From: Roridomyces roridus
Taxonomy: Eukaryota; Basidiomycota; Agaricomycetes; Agaricales; Mycenaceae
Assembly (NCBI GenBank): GCA_029378245.1
Contig: JARKIF010000082.1
Span: 62,001 to 126,000, forward strand
DNA: 64,000 nt
Reading direction: 5' to 3'
Positions 10,453 through 21,014 of the stretch are shown one piece after another. Position numbers and translations under genes: made by a program. The notes under the pieces were generated by a model that saw nothing but the letters and a program-made list of their open reading frames with translations, searched no databases and had not been told where the DNA came from. How positions within the stretch are numbered: position 1 is the first letter of the stretch; each line of letters starts with the position of its first letter.

Positions 10453-11563
10453 ATGTCCTATCCAACCTACCCTCCCGACGCGTTCGCGCAAACGACGCTG
10501 AACAGGCAGGACGCGGCGGCTTATCTGGACCGCATCAACTTGCCTGCGTTGCTCCTGGACTCTCCACCCTCGCTCGAGCTGCTCTCGACCGTTTTCCTGG
10601 CACATCTTGAGCAAATCCCAAAAGATACCAGTCCGCTGCATGTCCCAGAGTCGCAGTGGAGTGGCCCCTCAACGCCAGTGAAGCTCGGCAGTGCATTGGC
10701 CGATGGCATGCCACTCGGCTCACGCGCCTTTGACCGTATCGTGCATGAGCACAAGGGCGCGTACTGCTTCGCCATTAACGCGACGTTCGCTGGGCTCCTT
10801 AGGACCTTTGGATTTACGGTCTCGGAACTTGGGGCCCGCGCGTGTCGTTCGCTTGGGAATGATCCATTGACACATGCTGATGGGTGGTACTGGGGAACTC
10901 TGACGCACGAGGTTCTGGTGGCGGGTTGGGAGGGAAGTGCGGACAGGTACTTGGTGGATGCTGCATGGGGACCATGGAACCTCGCATTGCCGTCAGTCGT
11001 CTTCATCTGCCTCTTTTATTTGTCTCAAATTTCTCAGGATCAAGCTCACGACCGATCCGGCAGGCGAGACCATATTGGGGCTCAACGAGTTTGAGGCTTA
11101 CCGCTTGGTTTTTGAGGAGCTGCCCGTCTCCCCGAACAGAGTGAAGCCACTGGACGTCATTCCCGGATACACCCTCTATCGACGCATCGCGCCCGTTGGC
11201 ACACCTCATACTTTGCCGATAACACCCAACTCCCCCGGCTATTGGTCCCCCATTTTCCACTTCCACCTCAGCTCCCTCGGTCTCTCCGATTTCATGCTCT
11301 TGAACCATTTTTCTGCGACGCATGGCCTTGCGACGTTCACTCCCTTCTGGCTCGTCACGCGTCTCATACCAGGTGGAAAGGGCGCCCGACGGTCGATGAT
11401 GTACGCCGAGAAGGCAGGCGACGAGGCCAGGCGTGCAAAGGTTTATACCACTGGCGGTCCGGAGGCTCAGGGAAGTGACGAGGGGCGCGACGTCGAGTGG
11501 GTCGATATGGAGACCGGCCCGCTCAAGGAATATCTTTCGCGGGAGCTGGGATACAAGTTTTAG
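10453..11563 (+). CDS. Arylamine N-acetyltransferase (NAT), copy 1
   Basis: Transfers an acyl group from acyl-CoA (acetyl-, or in some fungi malonyl-CoA) to arylamines or hydrazines; in fungi this detoxifies plant and microbial aromatic amines. The start is at 10453 (MSYPTYPPDAFAQ). Exons are 10453-10991 and 11038-11563. The Cys-His-Asp triad is visible: Cys in HKGAYCFAINATF, His in THEVLV, Asp in YLVDAAWGP. The N-terminal part also shows the usual LERIPKD-like motif as LEQIPKDTSPLHVP. The C-terminal half carries PGYWSPIFHFHLSS and LNHFSATHGLATFTPFW. The protein is about 350 residues, the usual size for fungal NATs. An equally intact second copy lies at 23721-24834 on the other strand. Confidence 0.92.
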
Positions 11564-11691
11564 AAGGCTAGAGTCTCGCGTGGACCTAAAATTGAAAAAT
11601 AGCTCGCCGATTCTGGCCCTGTACTAGCCATCGACCACGCCATCGAACGCAGCTCATCTCGATTGTCGGTCTCCGTGGGCGGAGATCTTGC

Positions 11692-13517
11692 TCTCCGTCT
11701 TACTTGGTGGCTTTGTGGCGCCGTTAATCCTGTCTTGGACGTTCAAGTTCGCGGACTTTCTACCACTCGACCCCTTTCCGCTTTGGGGATCGTTCGCGGA
11801 GTATGAAAAAACTTCCAAGCGTCCTAATGCAGTGATTACTTGTTTGAACCGTCCTTCTTACAGAGTTTCAACTTCAAGACTTGTATCTCCGCTCGATGCT
11901 TACAGTATTATGACCCGCCACCGCTACTTGGCTGTAGCCAATCTCCATCCCAACACATTCCTCCTAGAGCCATCCGAGACCAGGCACGCGAAGATTTAGC
12001 TTACTCGAGGACCTTTCTGCGACACGCCACACGTCAATGACCTTCACTTCGGAGGTCTCGCCCGCCGCCGTGCGCAACCAGCTTAATAATAACCGCCACC
12101 GTCATCCGTGGCGTTCTCTCGGGGATTCCCTTACGGCCTTCGCGGGAAGTGAACACTGACTGAACGATGACGAGCATTTACTCCCGAATAAACTTGTGCG
12201 AATCTAGGGTTCAAAGCAACTGCTCTGCTGAATCAAGTACTTATGCCGCCTTCATCGTCGGGGACCTAGCTTGATGTCGGCACGCGCCGCCCTCTTGTAA
12301 CAGGCCATTCCTCAGAATTGAATGCCGGAGCAATTGCAACTCCTCATGGCGTGTTTCAACACTCGCAATAATGTCTCAACTCGCGGCGTCGTAAACAGTA
12401 TGCACCCATATGTGGGGCCCTCCCGCGATGACAGGATTGCACCCTCTTAGGACCCAGCAGTCGATCCCCGGTGGGTGGCTAGACCTCCGCCAAGCTGACC
12501 GTTGTACATTATCTCCGTTCAAACATCAAGTCGGCTGGGGAGGCATCTCGGGGGCAATCATTCACTGCTGGTTGTTCATGACAGGTACACAGGTGGATTT
12601 TCCAGGGTGAGTGTCGTTTGAACCATTTTTACTTGCAAGTTCACAATGCTTGGCCTTGACCGGACTCGGCACGCCGACTTCAAGGGTATCCCAGGTATCA
12701 GCGCAACTCCGTCTCCAAAAAAGACCCCCAAAGACAATCTAACCATTTCCAGCAAATAACCTTGCCTGAACACCGAATGCATATATGTATAGTTCCCGCG
12801 AAGGGTACGGTCCGATGGCCCTCCTACCGGGCGGGATCGCTTGTGGGCGCGCCAATTTTAATTCAGTCTGGGGGCCAATTTACCGGATTTTGTCTCCCGC
12901 GATGCGCCGCCTCCATGGGTTGATGCCAACCAACTTGCATAGGGTCCGGGACCCTGGCTCTAGATCTAAATTTCAGATTACTCAATTTCGGGTGGGTTTC
13001 AATCGAAAATACGTCGAATGTGGCTGAAATGAAAGTCTCTACGCTTCAAAGTGGCACTTCAAGGGCATTCTTCGCTGGAAGGCGGCCCATCCTCGACCAG
13101 AGTCTAACAAGGAAGAATTCCGGAACAGAAAAACGTTCCCGGCACGTGAATCTGATCAGATTGAGTTGGCCGCCAGCGCCACATTTCCTTGCAGAAATAG
13201 AAGGTTGAAAGTTGAACACGAACACGAACCCATCGGATGCGGTACATACTTGGCTCGACCTGATCGGTTTCTCGGAATTGCCTTTGGAGTTCTTCAGGTC
13301 TCAGAGTCCCAAATTCAATCTGGTTGAAATCACGGAATTTGAACTTTGGTCTTGTTTGCCCATGATGTCATCATTTCAACACGAGGAGGTCTACCAAAGG
13401 ACCATCCCTTCGAATTGCGAAAGACAAGACTCGAGAAACTAGATCCAATTTCACCACGTAACCTTCCAGGAACAGCATATCAAAAAGTTCTACCCGCCAA
13501 CGCAACTAACTCCATAT
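11692..13517. other. Gene-poor spacer next to the left arm
   Basis: Just beyond the duplication edge there are 1.8 kb with only short, unconvincing frames. A 103-codon frame at 11688-11999 starts with a hydrophobic stretch but shows no family motif or splice support. I see no clear gene, tRNA or terminal repeats. Confidence 0.5.
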
Positions 13518-14676
13518 CTAGAAAGGGATACCCTCCATCCCCCGATGAAGGACCGCGTCCACCACAAAACCAGCCAACACAATCTGCCCAACCAACGGCG
13601 TACCCAAAAACATGGCCTTGCAAGTCTCCGGCGAATCAATGTTCGTCTTGGCCAGCCCACTTAACAAAACGATCCCAGCGCCCAGTACCCCAATTTGGAA
13701 CGCCCACCCATGCCCATTGAGCGCCCCGCCGTACGAAAGAAGTCCGAGGAACCCTATCCCTGTACCTGTACATATTTTAATCGTGTGTTTACCGCAAAGT
13801 CGGGCGGGGGACCGAAGCCCGATGCGGATGTCGTCTGCGTGGTCTTGATGCTGGTAAATCGTCTCGTAGGTGATGGTCCAGAGACATGCGCCGATGTAGA
13901 TTGGGGTGAGGATTTTGAAGGGGATGGGTGAGATGCTGAGGTCGCTCCAGCCCATGAAGATGCCGATTTTGAACATCAAGCCCTGTACATAGAAGCTGGG
14001 TGAATTATATGTGGACCAGTCGGGGATGGTTTACCAGAGGGATGGGCGCCAGGTTTGTCCATCGCTGTAAGGTTTCGGTTAATCTTGCGGACGCGGCGTG
14101 AAGGACTGAAAACCTTACCTTGCAGGTTGGATAAATCACATAGAGAGGCCAAACGGGCATCGAGACGTATAGTCTGGCATCTGTCATGAGCTTCCCTCCG
14201 GCACCAGACAAAGCACTCACGCGGCCTTGCTGAGAGTACGTGACGCTAGGTACACGCCCAGGAGGACCTGTATCCCAAAAAACATCCACGCGCGGGCGAG
14301 GGATATAGCGCCTCGCGGCAAGGCTCGCTCTCTGGTCCGCATCACAAGCGCATCGATGTCGTGGTCGAGTATGTCGTCGATGGTCATGATCTAAGTTCAA
14401 AGTGTGTCAAGTATGTACTGTTGTGGGGAATGTATGGTTCCTTACGAGGGACTTAATACCGAAACAGAGCGGGACGTAGACGAGGGCACGCATGAGTGCG
14501 TCCGTGGCGCGGATTTCCGGTTGGGCGTGGTAGACCATTGCGATAGACCAAGCTGTGGGCAGCCAGACGACCCAGAAGCCTATATTGTTGTGAAGTCTAC
14601 ATAGCTCCCAGCAAGCTTGGATCTCCTGGCGAGTCGGCGGTGCGAATAAATCGGTACGTTTTTCGACGAGATTCAT
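13518..14676 (-). CDS. UbiA-family aromatic prenyltransferase (COQ2-like)
   Basis: Membrane prenyltransferase that attaches an isoprenoid chain to an aromatic acceptor, as in ubiquinone or fungal meroterpenoid synthesis. Proposed exons are 14676-14446, 14390-14221, 14173-14119, 14064-14035 and 13982-13518. Both prenyl-diphosphate-Mg motifs are present: MTIDDILDHDID (family usually NDxxDxxxD, here the Asn is Asp) and YETIYQHQDHADDIRIG. The middle section (LYVIYPTCKRWTNLAPIPLG) resembles the COQ2 KR..PQ.-LG region. It starts at MNLVEKRTDLFAPP with WELCRLHNNIGFW matching the N-terminal helix of the family. It has no mitochondrial presequence that I can see, favouring secondary metabolism over ubiquinone synthesis. 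It is head-to-head with the methyltransferase-like gene at 15217. Confidence 0.88.
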
Positions 14677-15216
14677 AGGGAGGAAAAGTATGGATTTCGT
14701 TTGCCTGTGTCCGTCCTTTTAACCCCAAGTTATATTCTTTCAACCCTCATACCCAGTTACTTGCCCGTACCTGTGTTGAGGTTCAAGAATGCCCGAAATG
14801 TTCAACTTCCCATGGAGAATGTGGTAATCCGACGGCAGTGGGGGGTGATTTTGTTTTAATTCTGCTATCTCCATCGACTGTGCCCCCACCGAACCACCGC
14901 CGATCTCAAAAGTCAAGAGTCTGGATCTGCAATTGTAGAAAATTACTTTGGAGCCCTGAACCTCTAAATAACCGATCCACTTTGGATGCAATAGGAAGTA
15001 GCAGATGCGAAGAAGTGGTCTGGAACCCACACTGCTATCAAGTCCTGTTTCGAAAACATAACGAGAGGGTGCAAACATAGATCTTGAGTCTTGCCCAGCT
15101 TTGTTCTTGCGGTCGGCCATAGCCCGCCCGGATCGCGATTCCCCTATAGATGGTCAGAGTCTCATTCCACTCGCGAGATAAAAGGGAGACGCACAAAGAA
15201 TGTGGCTACTTACAAC

Positions 15217-15980
15217 ATGGCCGTCCTCAGAATTTTCTGTATCATCGCAACGACTCTCGGTTTGCACGTCGCATCCACGTCCCCGACTCCACCTTTGAGC
15301 GCAGCAGAACGCACAATCGCACCAACCAATGTTGAATTTTTGCTCGTCTCTCCAACGTTCCGCCAAGCTCCCAAGGTTTCTTCTTTGTCTTCTTCTTGCA
15401 TGCACGGTCAAGTGAACGCGCATAGATCATCTACTGGTTCTCCGCACTCGCAGAAATCACGACAATCCTCGCCCAACTGCACCCCCACTCCTCTTCAGCC
15501 CAACTCGCCCTCTTAGCCCTCACACCAACCGGCCGCTGCCCCACCCCACGACTAACCCTCCCCTTGGCCCTCGGCGCCCTCTTCGCAGCCAGCGGCGCAT
15601 TCCTCCGATTCCGCTGCTACCGCGCCCTGGGTCGGCATTTCACCTTTGAAACAGGCATCATCATCAATGCCCACGAACTAGTCACCCGTGGCCCATACAG
15701 CGTCGTCCGCCACCCAGGTTACACAGGCGCCGTCCTCGCATACATGGGTCTCGTCTGCTGCTATGGCGCACCGGGCTCGTGGTTCCTCGAGTGCGTGGCA
15801 AAAGGAAGTGTAGCCGGCGCGTTGTTTTGTGCTGCATGGGGCGGTGCGATGACGCTCGTCGTAGGCGGGCTCATTGCCAGGATCGATAAAGAAGATGCTG
15901 GGTTGCGGAGCGTGTTTGGAGAGGAGTGGGATGAATATGCAGAGAGAGTGCCGTATGCTTTGATTCCGGGCATCGTTTAG
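15217..15980 (+). CDS. Isoprenylcysteine carboxyl methyltransferase-like protein (ICMT family)
   Basis: Integral membrane methyltransferase of the ICMT/STE14 fold, which uses S-adenosylmethionine; classical members methylate prenylated protein C-termini in the ER. Exons are 15217-15375 and 15426-15980. Several hydrophobic spans are followed by the diagnostic C-terminal block TRGPYSVVRHPGYTGAVLAY and a final FGEEWDEYAERVPYALIPGI, where RHPxY and EExxxxxY are the family's SAM/prenyl site. Length (about 237 residues) fits. The upstream neighbour is a UbiA prenyltransferase, so a small-molecule substrate carrying a prenyl chain is conceivable, but a protein substrate is the default. Confidence 0.87.
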
Positions 15981-16082
15981 TTAGTTACACACCTTGAGAT
16001 TATTTGTAAACACGGATTTCGCATAATTGAGGACGTTACCCAGTTCATTATACCCCTGGCGTACATGGAAAAATCATAAACC

Positions 16083-17489
16083 TCAAAGCCTGCTCCTTAC
16101 TCCCCGAGCATTCATCACCAGCGCATCATACACGGCTCTCCCCACTTGGTCTGGTGCCTCCTGTATCGTCTGAAATCGGTCAGAACACATATTGGAGGGA
16201 TAGTCGCAAAACACACCTGATGTCCCGCACCCTTGATCACCGTCCTCGAAGCATATGGCGCCGCCTCCACGATAGCCGCGTGCACGTCCTTTGGTCTACA
16301 AAGCAGAATTAGATTTGAAGTAGGGTCCAAAAAAAAACCAACATACAGGACGTCAGCGATTTCACCGAGGATGAGATGGACCGGGTACGTGCGAGCCAGG
16401 CTCGCGAGGTTCTCAAGCGGCTTGGTAGCGCCATTGGGATCGCGGTACATGGTCGCTTCTTGATCCCGGGTGCACGCCAGAGTCACGCCGTGATACGCAC
16501 CCTCCTTGAATTGCGCACCAGCTACAAAATTTCTTGAACAGGACGTTCAAAAATGGGTTTGAAGACACGAGGACATACGATGCTCCACGATGCCGTATTC
16601 CTAACCAAAAAAAAAGAATAAGTCGGTGACAGACTGTGAGAAGTGGGCGGGATTCATGGGGCGTACGATGTATATTTGGAGAACACGGGGATCCCACCTC
16701 TTCCTGCTTTCTCGGTCTCGTGAAGCCGCTAATGCCTGCTGGCGGTCGGGCCACACGTCACGCCGTTCATAAGCCCCTTTGACGAGGATTTTGCGCAGGC
16801 TGCTGAGGCGGTGTGCGCCCATGGGGCTGATGAGGGGCTCGATGAGCACGAGGGATTGGAATGGGAAAACTGGCTGGATTCCTTGTAGAATCGTTCTATA
16901 GCAAGAATGAATGGATGGGAGGAAGAAGAATGCAGCAGACGCACATGGAGCAACCACCCAAACTCTGTCCCACTCCCACCAGATTCCGCGTCCTAAAGTC
17001 GACGCCGCCTTGCTCAGGACCGATGGAAAGGAATCGATGGGCTGCTTGTGCATATCGCTCGCAGGAAACTAAGGGAAATGAGATGAGTTAGATAGCAGCT
17101 ATGTATGTAGTGAGTGTGGGCACGCACAGCTGAGGTAGTATTCCGGCTGCAGCAGCGCCCGCGTATTGAGCGCAGCCGAGGCACCGTGATTGGGACAATC
17201 CAAGCACCAGGCTTCCCGTATCTTGACGGGACTGCCTGCAGTCGACGCAAGCGAAAAGAGGGCCCTGACGCTGATTAGGACGTGGACAAGGATAGAAAGT
17301 GAAATCGCACTCTAGCGGAGGAATCCACGTCTCCTTCATGAAACTCGTGGCGTGGAGGAATAGCAGGGTCAGGCCGTCGTCGTCGTCATTGCTTTCAGAG
17401 CCCGACAGCCAGTATCGCTTGGCTGTTAGATAGAAGGGGTAGCCTCCTCCGGGGGCGTAGGTGAAGGATTGCTCGTTGAGCGGATGCAT
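16083..17489 (-). CDS. Alpha/beta hydrolase
   Basis: Single-domain alpha/beta-fold hydrolase, substrate unknown. The start at 17489 (MHPLNEQSFTYAPGGG) is followed by LLFLHATSFMKETW, the oxyanion strand. Later exons give EAWCLDCPNHGASAAL, the nucleophile elbow LVGVGQSLGG (GxSxG with Ser), LVLIEPLISP, the acid in HLILGEIADVL and the His in VIKGAGHQ. The last exon ends QVGRAVYDALVMNARG. About seven short exons are needed; edges near 17100-17300 and 16550-16620 are approximate. All catalytic elements are present, so it is probably active. Confidence 0.8.
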
Positions 17490-18201
17490 ACAGAGGCGGT
17501 GGGAGGTGAGAGCCACAGCATACCAGCAGTCGGGCTATTTGAAGGCCACGAAGCAAAGCCGCGGGTTCTTTTAATTTGCTTACGAGAGATCGGCAAAGGT
17601 GGCTACAAAATTGGCCAGAAAAATGGCAACGCAACTCCGAGGCTGAGAAAATCATTTATCGAGGCGTATATACTCGAGAAAACGGAGAAAATAGAGAAAA
17701 GAAATATCGAAATAAAGTTCGACGGTCGGTGAAATCATGTCGGGACGGATAGCGAACATGGAACAAATACGTTGTTGTAGGCGTTCAGAAAGGCCCGAGT
17801 TAAGGCGCTGCCGGAGATACTGAAACCGGTTCAGGAACAGCTGCCAATAGCTTGGTTCGTACTTGAAACCAGTAGGGCCAGGCCGCGGTCGGGTCTAGAA
17901 ACGAAGGATTAATGGCACTCGCAGACTCCGTCTGGGAAACTGCATGGGGGATTAAGATGCTGGAAGATGGGAGAGTTTCCCAGCCAAGATCTTTGTCTGC
18001 AATGGGCGCTGGGCTATGTCAAGGCAGTGAACCTGGACGGCGGTGTATAGCACTGTGAATACGTCAGAGAAGCACGGAAGCTAAATAATAATCCAGGGTG
18101 CGACGGAGAGTGATGCATTTGGTGGTTTGGTTTGGGGCACCCGGTATGGTCGCCATAAACTCGTTTTGTTAGCACAGGGAATCAACTTCGGAGCGCCCAG
18201 T
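17490..18201. other. Intergenic between alpha/beta hydrolase and ADE2
   Basis: About 700 bp hold the hydrolase promoter and the ADE2 3' end. No gene seen. Confidence 0.5.
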
Positions 18202-20124
18202 CTACTTGGGAGAATACACCTCCCATCCCACTTCCTTCAACTTCTCCACCTTACCAAGCACCTCGCCTTCGAGGTCTTTCAAGTACTCATCCATCGCATC
18301 GACGAGGCGTAGAGTCCCCGCTGCAAGAATACGCACCGCCAGCAGCCCCGCATTCGTCCCATTGTTAATCGCAACGGTGGCAACTGGAATCCCGCGCTTC
18401 CCAAAAAGAATCAGAAAAGAGAAATACGTGCAAAATATGAATGAACATACGGGCATCTGGACAATACTATGCAGCGAATCCACACCATCGAGGGTGCTGC
18501 CCTTGACGGGAACGCCTATAACAGGCAACGCCGTCATCGCAGCGACCATGCCAGGTAAATGCGCTGCCCCGCCTGCACCAGCAATGATAGTGCGCAGCCC
18601 ACGGGCCGATGCCGAACGCGCGTACTCGACAAGTCTGTCGGGTGTGCGGTGAGCCGAGACAATCGTCAGCTCGTACGGGATCCCGAAGCGATCAAGAATG
18701 CGGGCCGCCGGAAGCATCACAGGGAGATCCGAGTCTGAGCCCATGATGACACCAACGAGAGGGTGGGCGTTGGAAAACCCGGATCCAGGGGCGGGCGCAG
18801 CGGGAGCATACAGGTCTGTTTCCTCTATCGGGCTCGAAGGAAGCGCGGCGAGGAGAATTCGGAGGCGAGTGCGCAGCTCGGCATCCGAATCGGCGACAAC
18901 GGTGATGTGGCCCATCTTGCGGCCCTTGCGGCATTCCGATTTGCCGTACAGGTGGACGCTCGCGCCGGGAACGCTGAGTGCGACGGAAGTAAGGGCTTTA
19001 ATTTCGTCCATGGAAGATGATAGGCCGATGATGTTGAGCATGGCGCAAGAGGGAACCTTGAGAGCGGTGGAGCCAAGGGGGAGCGATAAAATTGCTCGCA
19101 GGTGGTTCTCGTACTGCGATGTTTCGCACGCTTCGATGGTGTAGTGGCCCGAATTGTGTGGCCGAGGCGCAATTTCGTTGATGAAAAGGCCACCTAGACG
19201 TCGTTGAGAAACATGAAATATGTAAACAAAACATTTACCATCTTCCATGAGGAACATCTCGACACCAAAGACGCCAGCTCCATCAAAGGTCTTGATAGCA
19301 TCCGCAGCCATGGTCTGAGCCCGATGAGAGAGAGTCGCATCCCGTGTCCGTAACGGCGCAAAAACCAAATGGCAGATATTCTCCTTGTGAATCGTCTCCA
19401 CCGCTGGATACGCCCTGACCTCGCCACTCGTGCTACGCACAACCATAACGGCGATTTCCTGAGCGAACGGAACCCACTTTTCGGCATAGAGAGGCCGATT
19501 GCCGAGCGCCGCGAGAGCTTCCGCCGCCTGTGAGAGGTCCCGCAAGACGAAATTGCCGCGCCCGTCGTATGCCAATGTTCGGCTTTTGATCATGAGAGGA
19601 AGCCCCAATTTATCCGCTGCAGCATGTATTGACTCGACTGTCGAGTCGACGGCGAGGAAATCAGAGACGGAACATCCCTTGGCTTGAAGATGTCGTTTTT
19701 GATTTAGCTTGTCCTGGATAAGCTTGATCGTGCTCGGGTGGGGCTGAATCTCGCATTGGGCTTGAGACAGGGCATCTGCGTCGACGTGCTCGATCTCGAC
19801 GGTCAGGACGTCCACCTTTGCCGCCAGTTCGCGAATTTTCGTGGGATCCGTGAACGAACCGTCAATGTGGGAAAACTGGGGTGAGATGGGCGCTAGAACT
19901 TGCTTTGCTGGGCCGTGCTCTCCGACGTCGAGAATGACCGTTTTTATGTTGAGCAGAGAGGCGGATGCCGCGAGCATCCGGCCGAGCTGACCACCCCCTG
20001 AAAATCTCAAGATCAAGGGCGAGATCGGGGACAGAAAGCTAGGGAAAGTGTTTGAGCACACTTCTGCAGGAATTTCCGTCGGTTTACACACCTTACCGAG
20101 GATTCCAACCGCTTTATCGGTCAT
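18202..20124 (-). CDS. ADE2: Phosphoribosylaminoimidazole carboxylase (ADE2), ATP-grasp + PurE fusion
   Basis: Carboxylates 5-aminoimidazole ribotide to CAIR in de novo purine synthesis. Exons are 20124-20097, 19997-19239, 19193-18451 and 18396-18202. The N-terminal PurK-like ATP-grasp part begins KAVGILGGGQLGRMLAASA and includes KSRTLAYDGRGNFV and FINEIAPRPHNSGHYTIE. The C-terminal PurE-like part has VGVIMGSDSDLPVM, VSAHRTPDRL, IAGAGGAAHLPGM and VATVAINNGTNAGLLAVRIL. This two-domain order is the fungal one. The start lies 58 bp from the divergent RSA3 start. No damage seen. Confidence 0.97.
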   Translation of the reverse strand: MTDKAVGILGKVCKPTEIPAEVCSNTFPSFLSPISPLILRFSGGGQLGRMLAASASLLNIKTVILDVGEHGPAKQVLAPISPQFSHIDGSFTDPTKIRELAAKVDVLTVEIEHVDADALSQAQCEIQPHPSTIKLIQDKLNQKRHLQAKGCSVSDFLAVDSTVESIHAAADKLGLPLMIKSRTLAYDGRGNFVLRDLSQAAEALAALGNRPLYAEKWVPFAQEIAVMVVRSTSGEVRAYPAVETIHKENICHLVFAPLRTRDATLSHRAQTMAADAIKTFDGAGVFGVEMFLMEDGKCFVYIFHVSQRRLGGLFINEIAPRPHNSGHYTIEACETSQYENHLRAILSLPLGSTALKVPSCAMLNIIGLSSSMDEIKALTSVALSVPGASVHLYGKSECRKGRKMGHITVVADSDAELRTRLRILLAALPSSPIEETDLYAPAAPAPGSGFSNAHPLVGVIMGSDSDLPVMLPAARILDRFGIPYELTIVSAHRTPDRLVEYARSASARGLRTIIAGAGGAAHLPGMVAAMTALPVIGVPVKGSTLDGVDSLHSIVQMPVCSFIFCTYFSFLILFGKRGIPVATVAINNGTNAGLLAVRILAAGTLRLVDAMDEYLKDLEGEVLGKVEKLKEVGWEVYSPK

Positions 20125-20182
20125 TTTAAGACGGGAGAAGCAAAGTGATGGAAAATAACAAGTCACAACAACTCTTTGACAT
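20125..20182. promoter_or_regulatory. Very short shared promoter, ADE2 / RSA3
   Basis: Only 58 bp separate the two divergent start codons, so both transcripts must start within or near this gap. Confidence 0.6.
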
Positions 20183-20828
20183 ATGCCTCCATCTGCTGCT
20201 CCGCGAAAGCGGACGAGAAAACGCAAGAGACGCGCGCTCTCTGTCTCATCGTCCTCTTCCTCGTCCTCCTCCGACTCGGAGACAGAAGTGGCACCGAAAA
20301 AGGCACCGGCACCACCTCCAGTGCCTGCAGCGCCCTCCTCATCCTCAGAGTCCTCTTCTTCGTCCGAGTCGGACTCGGACTCGGATTCATCAGACTCTGA
20401 CAAGGAGCCCTCGCCAACAAAACCGACTCCAGCTGCTGCTGCTGCTGCTGCTGCTGCACCCCCGCCCCCGCGTCGTAACTCTCCCTCACCACCACCACCC
20501 TCAGCGGAACTACCGACGTTCCTGCCCCCACGAGATGCACCCACGCGCGAGGACGCCGAGGAAGCGATGAAAGCTCGGTTCAAAAAGTTTTGGATGGCAT
20601 CCGTTGCTGATGGATTCAAGGACGATTTGGAGGAAATTCGGGTCAAGGTGCGCCGCGTTCTTTTAGGCTCAAAGCCATTCTGACAACTCCCATGCGCTAC
20701 AGGAGCCTAATCTCGGGGCTTCTCGTCTGGCGCTTTTGATCGACTCGCTCGCCTCTGGTGCTGAAGTATTCACATCTACGGCCCAGGGGAGCCATGGGGT
20801 CAACGAGATGGAGGTCGTCTTGGAGTAA
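20183..20828 (+). CDS. RSA3: Ribosome assembly protein 3 (RSA3-like)
   Basis: Nucleolar factor for 60S subunit assembly. Exons are 20183-20647 and 20703-20828. The N-terminus is Arg/Lys-rich, followed by serine/acidic low-complexity runs (EFS-like SSSESSSSSESDSD), an Ala run and a Pro-rich linker. The conserved C-terminal domain reads ARFKKFWMASVADGFKDD, then LEEIRVK spliced to EPNLGASRLALLIDSLASGA, the signature of the Rsa3 domain. Family identity rests on that domain only. Head-to-head with ADE2. Confidence 0.88.
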
Positions 20829-21014
20829 AAAAGTATGTAGGATAATATAATGTGTTTTTGACCTTTGTCCCAGTTCGATTTGAACGGTAAACTTGCCTCC
20901 CTAGTCGGACATTAATCCTCGCTCGCGCGCAATCAACGATACTCGGGAGCGAGCGAACTTTTCCTCTTAAAAACCAGCCAGAGCCCACCTTTGCCCTCTA
21001 GATCTGGTCCCACA

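Larger units (their letters stand above)
5935..11691 (+). repeat. Left arm of a large inverted duplication
   Basis: The block holding the multi-span gene, serine hydrolase and NAT is repeated in reverse orientation at 23606-29816. Near-identical sequence continues through intergenic DNA and past the NAT stop codon to the shared string GGCGGAGATCTTGCT, after which the arms differ. Removing the 246-bp tandem duplication in this arm and the transposon in the other leaves arms of almost equal length, about 5.5 kb each. Confidence 0.9.

Noticed and set aside
20163..20570. Long Arg/Pro/Leu-rich frames on both strands
   Set aside because: They are shadows of the RSA3 low-complexity region and overlap it fully.
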